Below are positions 50,729 through 59,967 of a DNA stretch of 64,000 nt, piece by piece. The translations under genes were made by a program, and so were the position numbers. Position 1 is the first letter of the stretch. Each line of letters begins with the position of its first letter. The stretch is from Hymenobacter properus. Its GTDB lineage: Bacteria > Bacteroidota > Bacteroidia > Cytophagales > Hymenobacteraceae. The notes under the pieces were generated by a model. The model saw only the letters and a program-made list of their open reading frames with translations. It ran no database searches and was not told the DNA's origin. Location of the stretch: positions 434,001 to 498,000 of the forward strand of contig NZ_JADQDP010000003.1 in assembly GCF_015694735.1 (NCBI RefSeq), in the 5' to 3' direction.

Positions 50729-51874
50729 TTAGGCCTTGGCGACACTCACCACCTGGCCGTCATTCAAATTCTGGTAGCCGGCCGAAATCACCTGGTCGCC
50801 GTTTTTCAGGCCGCTGGTCACTTCAATCTTGCCGTTGTAAGCGTTGCCTGTTTGGATGATGCGCTTCTTGGCCACGGCCTTGCCGCCTTCCTGGCCCACC
50901 ACGTACACGTAGCTGTTCTGCTCGTCCTTCTGCACCAGGTCCACGGGGATGACGGTGGCGTTCTGGCGGTCGTAGTTCTGGATGCGCACCGTGGCCACCA
51001 TGTTGGGGCGCAGGTCGGCGGCTTTGCTGCCTTTCAGGCGCAGCTCCACCGTGAAGGTGCGGCTGGTGGCGTTGATGCTGCGGCTCACCACGCGCACCGT
51101 GGCGGGGATTTCCTCACCGCCCAGGTCCGGAATGGTTACCACGGCGTTGTCGCCGGCCTTGATGCTGTTGCCGTAGGCTTCCGACACATCGGCCAGGATT
51201 TTACCACCCGAGCCGCTGGTCAGGCGCACCACCGGCGAGCCGGGAGCGGCGATTTCGCCCAGCTTGGGCAACACTTCATCCACGGTGCCGCTGAAGGGTG
51301 CCATCACATTGTATAGGGAGCGCTGCTGATTGAGGGTGGCCAGGTTGCGCTGCAGGGCCTCGTAGTTATTCTTGGCTTGCAGGTACTGAATTTCGGTGCC
51401 AATCTGCTGTTTCCACAGGCCAGCTTGCTTCTCATACACGGTGCGGGCCAGGTCCATGCGAGTGCGCAGCTCGGCAATGTTGGCATCGAGGATGCTGGCA
51501 TCGATGGTGGCCAGCACCTGGCCTTTGCCCACCCGGTCGCCGCGCTGCACGCGGATGCTGGTGAGCGAGCCGGCGGCGCGGGCGCCCACGGTGGCGTTCT
51601 GGTCAAAATCGACGCGGCCTTGCACCTCCAAGTAGCTCTTGAAGCTCTCGGGCTGCACGTTCAGCACCGACACGGGCGTGATGTTGGCTGCGGCGGCTTC
51701 GGCCCCGGCGCCGGTTTTGGTCTCCAGCTCGGCAATTTTGGCCTGCGTGGCGGCCTGCTCTTTTTTCAGCTTGGCCAGCTCGGCTTTGGGGTCTTTGCTT
51801 TCACCGCCGCAGGAGGCCAGCAGCAGGGTGCTGGCGAGGAATAGCGCGGCGGGTTGGGTTGGGTTGAAACGCAT
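50729..51874 (-). CDS. RND efflux periplasmic adaptor (membrane fusion protein)
   Basis: A 381-residue lipoprotein of the AcrA/MFP family. The signal ends with a lipobox ([12 protein letters not shown]). A coiled coil ([20 protein letters not shown]) comes first, then the lipoyl/barrel halves: [20 protein letters not shown], the hairpin helices ([20 protein letters not shown]), and [20 protein letters not shown]. The C-terminal barrel ([20 protein letters not shown]) completes it. It links the inner-membrane pump to the TolC-type channel. It is 54 bp upstream of the RND gene and 51 bp downstream of tolC, so all are one operon. Confidence 0.93.
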   Translation of the reverse strand: MRFNPTQPAALFLASTLLLASCGGESKDPKAELAKLKKEQAATQAKIAELETKTGAGAEAAAANITPVSVLNVQPESFKSYLEVQGRVDFDQNATVGARAAGSLTSIRVQRGDRVGKGQVLATIDASILDANIAELRTRMDLARTVYEKQAGLWKQQIGTEIQYLQAKNNYEALQRNLATLNQQRSLYNVMAPFSGTVDEVLPKLGEIAAPGSPVVRLTSGSGGKILADVSEAYGNSIKAGDNAVVTIPDLGGEEIPATVRVVSRSINATSRTFTVELRLKGSKAADLRPNMVATVRIQNYDRQNATVIPVDLVQKDEQNSYVYVVGQEGGKAVAKKRIIQTGNAYNGKIEVTSGLKNGDQVISAGYQNLNDGQVVSVAKA

Positions 51875-51925
51875 GGGTAAGCAGGTATTTCGGTGTTTTA
51901 AAAGAGAAGCGGGCTAAGCCCAGCG

Positions 51926-53608
51926 TTATTTTTTCACTTGGTTGTACAGCTCGCCAGTAGCCTTGTCGCGGTCGACTTTGGCCACCAGCACGTCGTACAC
52001 GGCGCCGTAGTAGTTGGTCTGGGCCGAGCGCAGGTCGGTTTCGGCGGTAATCACCTCCAGGTTGGAGCCCACGCCAGCATTGAACTTGATGCGCGTCACG
52101 CGGGCCACGTCGGTGGCCAGGTCGAGGTTGGCCTTCTGGTTGTCCAGCACGTCCAGCGCGTTCACCAACGTGGTGCGGCTCTGGGCGTCCTGCAGGTCGA
52201 TGCTCTGCTTCAGCGTCTCAAACCCGCGCTCCAACGTCTGCTGCTGAATGCGGCTTTGCTGCACCAGGTACTTGCGGCGGAAGCCGTCGAACACGGGCAC
52301 CTGCAACGTCAGGCCCACGTTACCGAAGCCAAACCAATTCTGGTTGGGAAAGCCGTTGCCGCTACGCGAATCCGGCCCACGGAAGGCAAACAGGTCGCTC
52401 ATCGTCTTGGCCGAGCCGGTGAAGCCGTAGGCACCGGTCAGCAGCAGGCGCGGATAGGCACCGGCCTGGCGGTTGCGTAGGTCGAGGCCGGCCAGGGCCT
52501 GCTGGGTTTCCAAGGTCGAAAACTCGATGCGGTTGTTATAGTTAAAGGCGCCGAGGGCGGCCGGGGCCAAGCCGCCCGCGAGAGCTGTTTGCTGGTCGAG
52601 GCGGCTTTGGGTAGCGGGGTCGGTACCCGTGGCGGGGGCAGGGGCGGTGGGCACATTGCCCGCGCCGGCCCCGCCGACACTGAAGCTGGCCACGCCGAGG
52701 CGCTGGCGCAGGGCGCCGGCGTCCACCACGGCCGCGCTGAGCGAATCCGTCAGCTGCACAGCCTGTTGCTGCGGCAGGCCCATCTGAAATTTCAGCAACG
52801 CCACGCTCAGCTCGGTGAGGCGCTGGGCTTTCTGCTGCTCCACCACCAGGTTGTTGCGCTGCACGCGCAGCCGGTCCACGTCGAGCTTCTCGGCAAAACC
52901 GGCCTTGAAGGTCTGGTTGGTCTGGTAGAGCACCGTGTCGAGGCGCTGCACGTTGCGGGCCAGCAGCGCGAGGCGCGAGCGGGCCACCAGCGTGCTGTAG
53001 TAAGCCTTGCTCACTTGCTCCACCACGTCGATTTCGGCCTGCTGGGTTTGCTTTTTAGCCAGCTCAGTGTAAACCTTAGCGGCCTTCAGGCCAATTAAGT
53101 ACGAACCATCAAACAGTAGCTGCGACACCGAGGCGCTGGCGTTGCCGGCGTACTGCAGGCCGAAGGCGAAAGCCTGCGGCGGCACCGGTTCGGAGGGCAG
53201 CGAAATGGGCTTGATGTTCACCGTCTGGCCGGCCTGCGCGGCCGCGATGTCGGCCGCCGTCAGCGGCGTAGCCGACGAGCCACCGCCTAGGGCGCCGAAG
53301 TCAACCAGCGACTTTTGCAGCTTCAGGTTGTCGGTGACCGTAGCGCCTACATTCACCTGCGGCAGGCCGGCGCTCTTGATTTCGCCCACGCGGGCGGCCG
53401 CCGTGGCCTCGCCCAAACGGGTGGCCAGCAAGGTCGACTTATTCTGAATGGCGTAGCTCACGGCCTGTTGCAGGCTCAGCGGCATGGTGCCCGTGGTGGG
53501 CGGGGCCGCCGGCATCGCCGCGGGCGAAGACTGGGCAAGCAGCGCCTGCGGCACGGCCGCGCTCAGGGCAGCCGCCAGCAGGAATCTGGTTGGAAACAGC
53601 ATGTTCAT
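51926..53608 (-). CDS. TolC-family outer-membrane channel
   Basis: A 560-residue outer-membrane efflux protein. A signal peptide is present (TRFLLAAALSAAVPQALLAQ). The two OEP repeats that make the tunnel are visible as long helical segments: VSYAIQNKSTLLATRLGEAT near the N-terminus and IDLQDAQSRTTLVNALDVLD near the C-terminus, with IEFSTLETQQALAGLDLRNR between. It is longer than E. coli TolC because of insertions (GVASFSVGGAGAGNVPTAPA, about residue 310). The ATG at 53606-53608 or the one two codons in gives the same protein. It is the second gene of the operon after tetR. Confidence 0.93.
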   Translation of the reverse strand: MNMLFPTRFLLAAALSAAVPQALLAQSSPAAMPAAPPTTGTMPLSLQQAVSYAIQNKSTLLATRLGEATAAARVGEIKSAGLPQVNVGATVTDNLKLQKSLVDFGALGGGSSATPLTAADIAAAQAGQTVNIKPISLPSEPVPPQAFAFGLQYAGNASASVSQLLFDGSYLIGLKAAKVYTELAKKQTQQAEIDVVEQVSKAYYSTLVARSRLALLARNVQRLDTVLYQTNQTFKAGFAEKLDVDRLRVQRNNLVVEQQKAQRLTELSVALLKFQMGLPQQQAVQLTDSLSAAVVDAGALRQRLGVASFSVGGAGAGNVPTAPAPATGTDPATQSRLDQQTALAGGLAPAALGAFNYNNRIEFSTLETQQALAGLDLRNRQAGAYPRLLLTGAYGFTGSAKTMSDLFAFRGPDSRSGNGFPNQNWFGFGNVGLTLQVPVFDGFRRKYLVQQSRIQQQTLERGFETLKQSIDLQDAQSRTTLVNALDVLDNQKANLDLATDVARVTRIKFNAGVGSNLEVITAETDLRSAQTNYYGAVYDVLVAKVDRDKATGELYNQVKK

Positions 53609-53644
53609 AAACAGCTAAAAAAGAAACGGGTAAGCAGAGAAAGG

Positions 53645-54259
53645 TTATTCAGCCTCGGTGATGTGCCGGTACTCGTTGATGAGCTTGTGCCCCTTGAGGG
53701 TGGCCACGCCCAACAGGAAATGCTCGTCGAACACCCGGTTCACGCGCACCGGACTGAACTGTGAGGACGGGTACAGCTCGGAGTCGAAGGCCAGCTCAAT
53801 CTGGGCCAGGTTGAGGCGGGCCAGCACCTCCACGTCGAGGTCGGGCCGGAACAGGCCCTCGGCCATGCCCCGGCGCAGGTTCTGGATTATCTGGGCCAGG
53901 ATGAAGGTGTTTTTGTGGGCCCGAAACAGCTCCCAGGCCGCCGGGTGGTACTTCTTCATGTCGTTGAAGATGCTGGGGTGGATGTCGGCAAACTGCTCGT
54001 CGGCCCACTTGGCCAGCATCAGCATTTCCTCGATGGCGTTGGTCGCTTTGCTGGCTACGCCGGCGCATTCACCTTGCACCCCGTTCAGGTGGTTGGTAAT
54101 GCCGGCCATCACAATCTGGTCCTTGTTTTCGAACCATTTGTAAAGGGTCTTTTTCGACATGGCCATATCGGCGGCGATGTCGTCCATGCTCACGCTTTTG
54201 ATGCCGTTACGCAGGAAAAGCTTTTGGGCGTGGTTCAGGATTCGGTCTTTGATTTCCAT
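53645..54259 (-). CDS. TetR/AcrR-family repressor of the efflux operon
   Basis: A 204-residue repressor. The N-terminal helix-turn-helix is complete (AQKLFLRNGIKSVSMDDIAA, then ADMAMSKKTLYKWFENKDQI), the defining TetR-family motif. The C-terminal ligand domain has the usual helices (EMLMLAKWADEQFADIHPSI, RARLNLAQIELAFDSELYPS approximates the region near residue 165). It is the first gene of the efflux operon, and a perfect 9+9 palindrome lies directly upstream over its promoter. Drugs or toxic compounds taken up by the pump may act as inducers; which ones is unknown. Confidence 0.93.
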   Translation of the reverse strand: MEIKDRILNHAQKLFLRNGIKSVSMDDIAADMAMSKKTLYKWFENKDQIVMAGITNHLNGVQGECAGVASKATNAIEEMLMLAKWADEQFADIHPSIFNDMKKYHPAAWELFRAHKNTFILAQIIQNLRRGMAEGLFRPDLDVEVLARLNLAQIELAFDSELYPSSQFSPVRVNRVFDEHFLLGVATLKGHKLINEYRHITEAE

Positions 54260-54270
54260 AATTGACGCCG

Positions 54271-54278
54271 CAAAGATA
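54271..54278 (-). promoter_or_regulatory. -7 promoter word of the tetR-efflux operon
   Basis: On the minus strand it reads TATCTTTG, an exact match, 11 nt upstream of the start codon at 54259. The operator palindrome lies 4 bp upstream of it. Confidence 0.6.
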
Positions 54279-54282
54279 CAAT

Positions 54283-54310
54283 GGAAACTTTCAATGTACC
54301 CAAAGTTTCC
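54283..54310. promoter_or_regulatory. Probable TetR operator of the efflux operon
   Basis: GGAAACTTT (54283-54291) and AAAGTTTCC (54302-54310) are perfect inverted copies with a 10-bp spacer. The site lies between the -7 word and the expected -33 region of the tetR promoter, where a bound dimer would block polymerase. This is the typical place and symmetry of an autorepressor site. Confidence 0.75.
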
Positions 54311-54425
54311 AACGCATTTTTACGGTCTGCAACCAGTGCAAGGCCTTTTTGCGCAGGTCAAGACGCAGATGCCCCGCGTTTACTTTAGCCCGAGCCGAAA
54401 AAAAGTGCGCGGCTGGCTGCATAGA

Positions 54426-54467
54426 CAACTAATTTAGTTGGCAATGCAAAGCTAATATATTTAGCTT
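54426..54467. promoter_or_regulatory. Two AT-rich palindromes between tetR and ispF
   Basis: The first is CAACTAA-T-TTAGTTG (54426-54440), a perfect 7+1+7 palindrome. The second is AAGCTAA-TATAT-TTAGCTT (54449-54467), perfect over its 7-bp arms. They lie 8 bp apart in AT-rich DNA. No known regulator is assigned. Confidence 0.55.
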
Positions 54468-54544
54468 AATAGCATAAGTAAATGACATTATTTATTTGTG
54501 AAGCTGCCCCGGCGCGCTTGTGCAACAGAAGTGCTGGATGCGGG

Positions 54545-54552
54545 TACTTTTG
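54545..54552 (+). promoter_or_regulatory. -7 promoter word before ispF
   Basis: TACTTTTG fits TAnnTTTG. It lies 36 nt upstream of the ispF ATG. A TTG at 54518-54520 is 24 bp further up, a little more than the usual spacing. Confidence 0.5.
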
Positions 54553-54588
54553 CGCCGGGCCGCGGTGGCCCGTTTGCATTTGCTGCTT

Positions 54589-55068
54589 ATGAAAATCCGG
54601 ACCGGCTTCGGCTACGACGTTCACCAACTGCAGGAGGGCCTGCCCTTCTGGCTGGGCGGCATTGAGGTGCCCCACACCCACGGCGCCCTCGGCCACTCCG
54701 ACGCCGATGTGCTCATCCACGTCATCTGCGACGCGCTGCTGGGCGCCGCTAACCTGCGCGACATCGGTTTCCACTTCCCCGACACCGACCCGCAGTACAA
54801 GGGCATCGACTCGAAGAAGCTGCTGGCGGGCGTGATGCGCCTGTTGCGCGAACGTGGCTACGAGGTGGGCAACGTGGATTCGACCATCTGCCTGGAGCGC
54901 CCCAAAATCAACCCGCACATCCCGGAAATGCAGCGCGTGCTGGCGGCCGTGATGGGCGTGGCCGAAGAAGATATTTCCATCAAAGCAACCACCACCGAAA
55001 AACTGGGTTTTGTGGGCCGGCAGGAAGGAGTGGCGGCCTACGCCAGCGTGCTGATTGTGAAATCGTAG
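54589..55068 (+). CDS. ispF: 2-C-methyl-D-erythritol 2,4-cyclodiphosphate synthase
   Basis: A 159-residue enzyme of the MEP isoprenoid pathway. The ATG at 54589 gives the conserved start MKIRTGFGYDVHQLQEG; the longer frame before it is not coding. Zn ligands Asp10, His12 and His44 are in place (GYDVH; VLIHVICD), and the substrate region has HSDADVLIH. The C-terminal DISIKATTTEKLGFVGR is typical. It starts a run of unrelated housekeeping and peptidase genes. A class 1 palindrome begins 23 nt after its stop. Confidence 0.96.
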   Translation: MKIRTGFGYDVHQLQEGLPFWLGGIEVPHTHGALGHSDADVLIHVICDALLGAANLRDIGFHFPDTDPQYKGIDSKKLLAGVMRLLRERGYEVGNVDSTICLERPKINPHIPEMQRVLAAVMGVAEEDISIKATTTEKLGFVGRQEGVAAYASVLIVKS

Positions 55069-55091
55069 TTTAAACTCCGTAACTGAAAAAT

Positions 55092-55195
55092 GCCGTCATG
55101 CAGAGCGCAGCGAAGCATCTCGCGTGCAGCTGTAAATCAATCGAAAGAATTTAGTGGCGGCACGCGAGATGCTTCGCTGCGCTCTGCATGACGGC
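55092..55195. repeat. Class 1 palindrome (copy 5), between ispF and the M28 gene
   Basis: Arms 55092-55127 and 55160-55195 are 36/36 reverse complements (GCCGTCATGCAGAGCGCAGC...). The centre is GTAAATCAATCG, AAAGAATTTAG, the best example of the shared core. Confidence 0.96.
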
Positions 55196-55227
55196 CTTTA
55201 AAACTCATTCCCACCACAACTTATAAG

Positions 55228-56910
55228 ATGAAGCAAACCCCTCTCCTGCTGGCCTTTCTGGCCCTGGCCAGCGCTGCCCCGGCCTATGCGCAGGGCAAGG
55301 TCAAAGTGAAGACCAAAGGCGGCGTGACGGCGCCCGCCAAAACCAAAATCAAAGACGATAAAGCCGCTCCCGCCACGCAGCCCGTGGCCGAGGACTGGAG
55401 CGTGAAATACGCCGACCTCGTGAATGCCGAACGCCTACGCAAGCACCTGGGCGTGCTGGCCTCCGATGAGTACGAGGGCCGCGAAACGGGCATGAAGGGC
55501 CAGCACATGGCCGCCGCCTACGTGGCCGAGCAGTTCAAAAACGCCGGCCTGACCGGCCCCGTGACCACCGGCACCGACCCTTACCTGCAACAGTTCAATG
55601 TGGAGCAGGTGAGCTGGGCCGACGGCGCCAGCCTGAAAGTGGGCAAAACCAGCTACGCTTGGCTGACGGACTTCTATGGCACCGGCGACTCGCCCTTCGC
55701 CACCGAAACCACCGTGACGCCCGTGTTCGTGGGCTACGGCATTGAGCAGCCCGGCTACTCCGACTACGCCGGTCTCGACGTAGCGGGCAAGGACCTACTC
55801 ATTATGCAAGGCGAGCCCACCGGCGACGGCGGCAAAGCCTTGCTGAGTGCCGATGGGTCGCCTTCGAAATGGGGCAACGACCGCACCAAGGTGCAGCTGG
55901 CCACCCAGAAAGGTGCCCGCTCGGTATTTTTCGTGAGCTTCAACCCGACCAGCAACTTCGCCAAGCAGACGGCCCGCCTGGCGCCCTACATTAGCCGCCC
56001 GTCGGTGGCGATGATGAGCGAAGGGCAGAAACCGAGCCGCGTGCCGACGTTCGCCATTTCGCCGGCCGTGGGCCTGGCTTTGCTGGGCACCAAGGATGCG
56101 GCCATGCAGACCTACCTGGCCAAAATCAATAGCACCAAACAGCCGGTGAAATCGGATTTCAAGGTGAAGCCGATGCAGATTAAGGCCGAGCGCAAGCGCA
56201 CGCCGCTGGGCACGGAAAACGCGCTGGGCTTCATTGAGGGCACCGATAAGAAAGAGGACATCATCGTGATTTCGGCCCACCACGACCACCTGGGCATTCA
56301 GGATGGCAAGGTATTCAACGGGGCCGATGACGACGGCTCAGGCACGTCGGCCATTGTGTCGATGGCCGAGGCATTTGCCCAAGCCAAGAAAGAAGGCCAC
56401 GGTCCGCGTCGCAGCCTGCTCTTCCTGAGCGTGACGGGCGAGGAAAAGGGCCTGTTTGGCTCGGAGTACTACTCCAAGCACCCCATTTTCCCGCTGGCCC
56501 AAACCGAGGCCGACCTGAACGTGGACATGATAGGCCGCACCGACGTGGAGCACGAGGGCAAGCCCGACTACGTATACGTTATCGGCTCCGACAAGCTGGC
56601 GTCGGAGCTGAAGGTGATTCTGGAAGCCGAGAACAAGCAGTACAGCAACCTCGACCTGGATTACCGCTTCGACGACCCGGCCGACCCGAACCGCTTTTAC
56701 TACCGCTCCGACCACTACAACTTCGCGGTGAACAAGGTACCGGTGGCCTTCTTCTTCAATGGCGTGCACGCCGACTACCACAAGGAAACCGACGAAATCA
56801 GCAAAATCGAGTTTCCGAAGATGGAGAAGCGCGCCAAGCTGGTGTTTCACCTGGCCTGGGAGCTGGCCAACCGCGACGGGCGCATTGTGGTTGATTCGAA
56901 CAAACCGTAG
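55228..56910 (+). CDS. M28-family metallopeptidase
   Basis: A 560-residue exported peptidase. A signal peptide is present (LLLAFLALASAAPAYAQ). An inserted PA-type domain is likely around 150-250. The di-zinc centre of M28 is complete: HHDHLG (about 351-356, His), NGADDDGSGTSA (Asp near 367), TGEEKGLFGSEYY (Glu near 405-406), VDMIGR (Asp433), and a His in YRSDHYNFAV (about 510-520). Such enzymes cut amino-terminal residues from peptides and are often in the periplasm. Starts at ATG. It is followed by the nested palindrome at 56937-57111. Confidence 0.92.
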   Translation: MKQTPLLLAFLALASAAPAYAQGKVKVKTKGGVTAPAKTKIKDDKAAPATQPVAEDWSVKYADLVNAERLRKHLGVLASDEYEGRETGMKGQHMAAAYVAEQFKNAGLTGPVTTGTDPYLQQFNVEQVSWADGASLKVGKTSYAWLTDFYGTGDSPFATETTVTPVFVGYGIEQPGYSDYAGLDVAGKDLLIMQGEPTGDGGKALLSADGSPSKWGNDRTKVQLATQKGARSVFFVSFNPTSNFAKQTARLAPYISRPSVAMMSEGQKPSRVPTFAISPAVGLALLGTKDAAMQTYLAKINSTKQPVKSDFKVKPMQIKAERKRTPLGTENALGFIEGTDKKEDIIVISAHHDHLGIQDGKVFNGADDDGSGTSAIVSMAEAFAQAKKEGHGPRRSLLFLSVTGEEKGLFGSEYYSKHPIFPLAQTEADLNVDMIGRTDVEHEGKPDYVYVIGSDKLASELKVILEAENKQYSNLDLDYRFDDPADPNRFYYRSDHYNFAVNKVPVAFFFNGVHADYHKETDEISKIEFPKMEKRAKLVFHLAWELANRDGRIVVDSNKP

Positions 56911-56936
56911 TTAGCGCCTCATGGTGTGAACGTTTA

Positions 56937-57111
56937 GAACGTCATGCCGAGCGCAGCCGAAGCATCTCTACCGCGCCGTTTGTCATGCTGACGAAGGAAG
57001 CATCTTATCACCGCAGGACGACAGTCGTTCTTACTTGATAAGGTCCTTCGCTTTGCTCAGGATGACAGACGGCGCGGTAGAGATGCTTCGGCTGCGCTCT
57101 GCATGACGTTC
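56937..57111. repeat. Class 1 palindrome (copy 6) split by a second palindrome
   Basis: Outer arms 56937-56978 and 57070-57111 match at 41 of 42 positions (GAACGTCATGCCGAGCGC...). Instead of the usual short centre, the gap holds another palindrome (56979-57069). The element fills the space between the M28 gene and lutB. Confidence 0.95.
56979..57069. repeat. Inner palindrome nested in class 1 copy 6
   Basis: Left arm TTTGTCATGCTGACGAAGGA... and right arm ...TTTGCTCAGGATGACAGA are imperfect reverse complements, with GATAAGG / CTTATC next to the centre. It is related to the diverged copy at 24210-24289 (AAGGACC arm) and so may be a different family of the same kind. Confidence 0.85.
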
Positions 57112-57169
57112 TCTGTTAATTTCAAGTACTGAACTATCCGGGTGAAGCCCATTTCACCTGCCCGACCGC

Positions 57170-58555
<1,386 letters not shown>

Positions 58556-58621
58556 GCCAGGTAATCCGCTGAATGGTCGGCGGTTTGAGGCACTTGTCCG
58601 TATCAGGGTTTTTGCTTCAGT

Positions 58622-59680
58622 ATGTCGGACTTCCTGTTTGGAGCTTTGCGCGTGGTGACGGCGCTGGGCGGCGCGATGCTCGTTATCACCACGTTATCGG
58701 CGGCTATTCGCTCGTTTGTGCTGCCGCGCAATGAGGTGGTGCGGCTGAACGTGTGGGTGTTCATGGGCATCAGGGTGGTGTTCGACCTGGCCGCCAAGCT
58801 GGCCAATTCCTACGAGCGACGCGACAAAATCATGGCCCACTACGCCCCGGTGGCCCTGGTGGCTTTGCCCGTGGTGTGGGAAGCGCTGGTGAGCTTCGGC
58901 TACACCGGCATGTACTGGGCCGTGGGCGAAGGCAGTTGGCTGCACTGCTACCAGCTGAGTGGCAGCTCCTTGCTCACGCTGGGCACCATTGATGACTTCA
59001 GCGTGGTGGGCGGCATCCTTACTTATTCCGAAGCCACGCTGGGGCTGCTGCTGCTCACGCTGCTTCTTTCTTACCTGCCTACCATTTACCAGGCTTTTGC
59101 CCGGCGCGAAACCACCGTGGCCCTGCTCGAACTGCGGGCCGGCACGCCGCCCACCGCCGCCTGCCTGCTGGGTTGGCTCAACCACGACGGCTCAGTGCAG
59201 AACGACGACGCGCAGTGGGCTGCCTGGGAGCAATGGTTTGTCGAGATTGAGGAAAGCCACACCTCGCTGCCCATCCTCTCGTTTTTCCGCTCGCCGCAGC
59301 CGGGCCGCTCCTGGGTGACGGCCGGCGGGCTGATTCTGGACGCGGCCGCGCTGCTCTTCGCCGCCGTCGACGTTCCCCGGCCCCGGCAGGCCGAAACCAC
59401 CTTCAAAGCCGGCTGCTTGGCCCTGAACCGGGTATACCGTTTCTTTAACGCCAAAGCCGGCGCCGAACCCAGCAGCTTGCTGCCCGCCGACAATGATGAG
59501 GCCCCCCACCGCGCCGACTTCGACGAGGCCTGCCAGCTGCTGGCCGACAAGGGCCTGCGCCTGTGCGAAGACCGGGCGGCGGCCTGGGCGCAATACCAGG
59601 AACTGCGCAGCCGCTATCAGCCGGCGCTGGAATTCCTGAGCCGCATTATGATGGCGCCGGCGCGTCAGTCGGCGGTTTAG
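58622..59680 (+). CDS. Membrane protein, possibly ion-channel-like
   Basis: A 352-residue protein with four or five hydrophobic segments in the first 160 residues (LRVVTALGGAMLVITTLSAA; APVALVALPVVWEALVSFGY; LGLLLLTLLLSYLPTIYQAF) and a soluble tail of about 190 residues rich in Ala and acidic residues. Between helices is SGSSLLTLGTIDD, which recalls the pore loop of two-helix potassium channels (T-x-G), but without the usual T-V-G-Y-G. The signature PTIYQAFARRE and AGTPPTAACLLG after the last helix may define a family I know from other bacteria as channel-like. Function stays open. No partner gene is evident. Confidence 0.65.
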   Translation: MSDFLFGALRVVTALGGAMLVITTLSAAIRSFVLPRNEVVRLNVWVFMGIRVVFDLAAKLANSYERRDKIMAHYAPVALVALPVVWEALVSFGYTGMYWAVGEGSWLHCYQLSGSSLLTLGTIDDFSVVGGILTYSEATLGLLLLTLLLSYLPTIYQAFARRETTVALLELRAGTPPTAACLLGWLNHDGSVQNDDAQWAAWEQWFVEIEESHTSLPILSFFRSPQPGRSWVTAGGLILDAAALLFAAVDVPRPRQAETTFKAGCLALNRVYRFFNAKAGAEPSSLLPADNDEAPHRADFDEACQLLADKGLRLCEDRAAAWAQYQELRSRYQPALEFLSRIMMAPARQSAV

Positions 59681-59967
59681 GGGCGGGCAGCTAAGGCGCT
59701 AACCGGCACAGAAATAGCGGGTCCGCGTGCGTTGCTAAAGTTCGCAATATGTACGAACTTTGTTACCTCTCTGCCTCTACCCCCGGCATTTTAATGAGAG
59801 GCTGTTTTGGCTGCGCCATCCTCGGGCGCGGCCGGGGCGATGACCGGTCTTCGGGCCACCCCCCTTTCCAGACTACGGATTGGCCTTCGGGCCGGTGCGC
59901 TGGGCTCGTTTGGGCCCAGCCAATGCTTCTTTTTTGCTTTTTCCAACCCAATTCCCACATCGTTCTT
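59681..59967 (+). other. Intergenic region before the second type IX protein
   Basis: This 287-bp gap has no coding frame I would defend. It holds sequence rich in CCGGGC/GGCC pairs and a weak TTTG word near 59758. Confidence 0.4.

Noticed and set aside
15001..57111. CRISPR array made by the repeated GTCATGC...GCGCAGCG words
   Set aside because: The copies are kilobases apart, are palindromes with large arms, and there are no regular spacers or cas genes.
15001..57111. Insertion sequences as source of the palindromes
   Set aside because: No transposase-like frame was seen next to any copy; the elements are too short to code for one.
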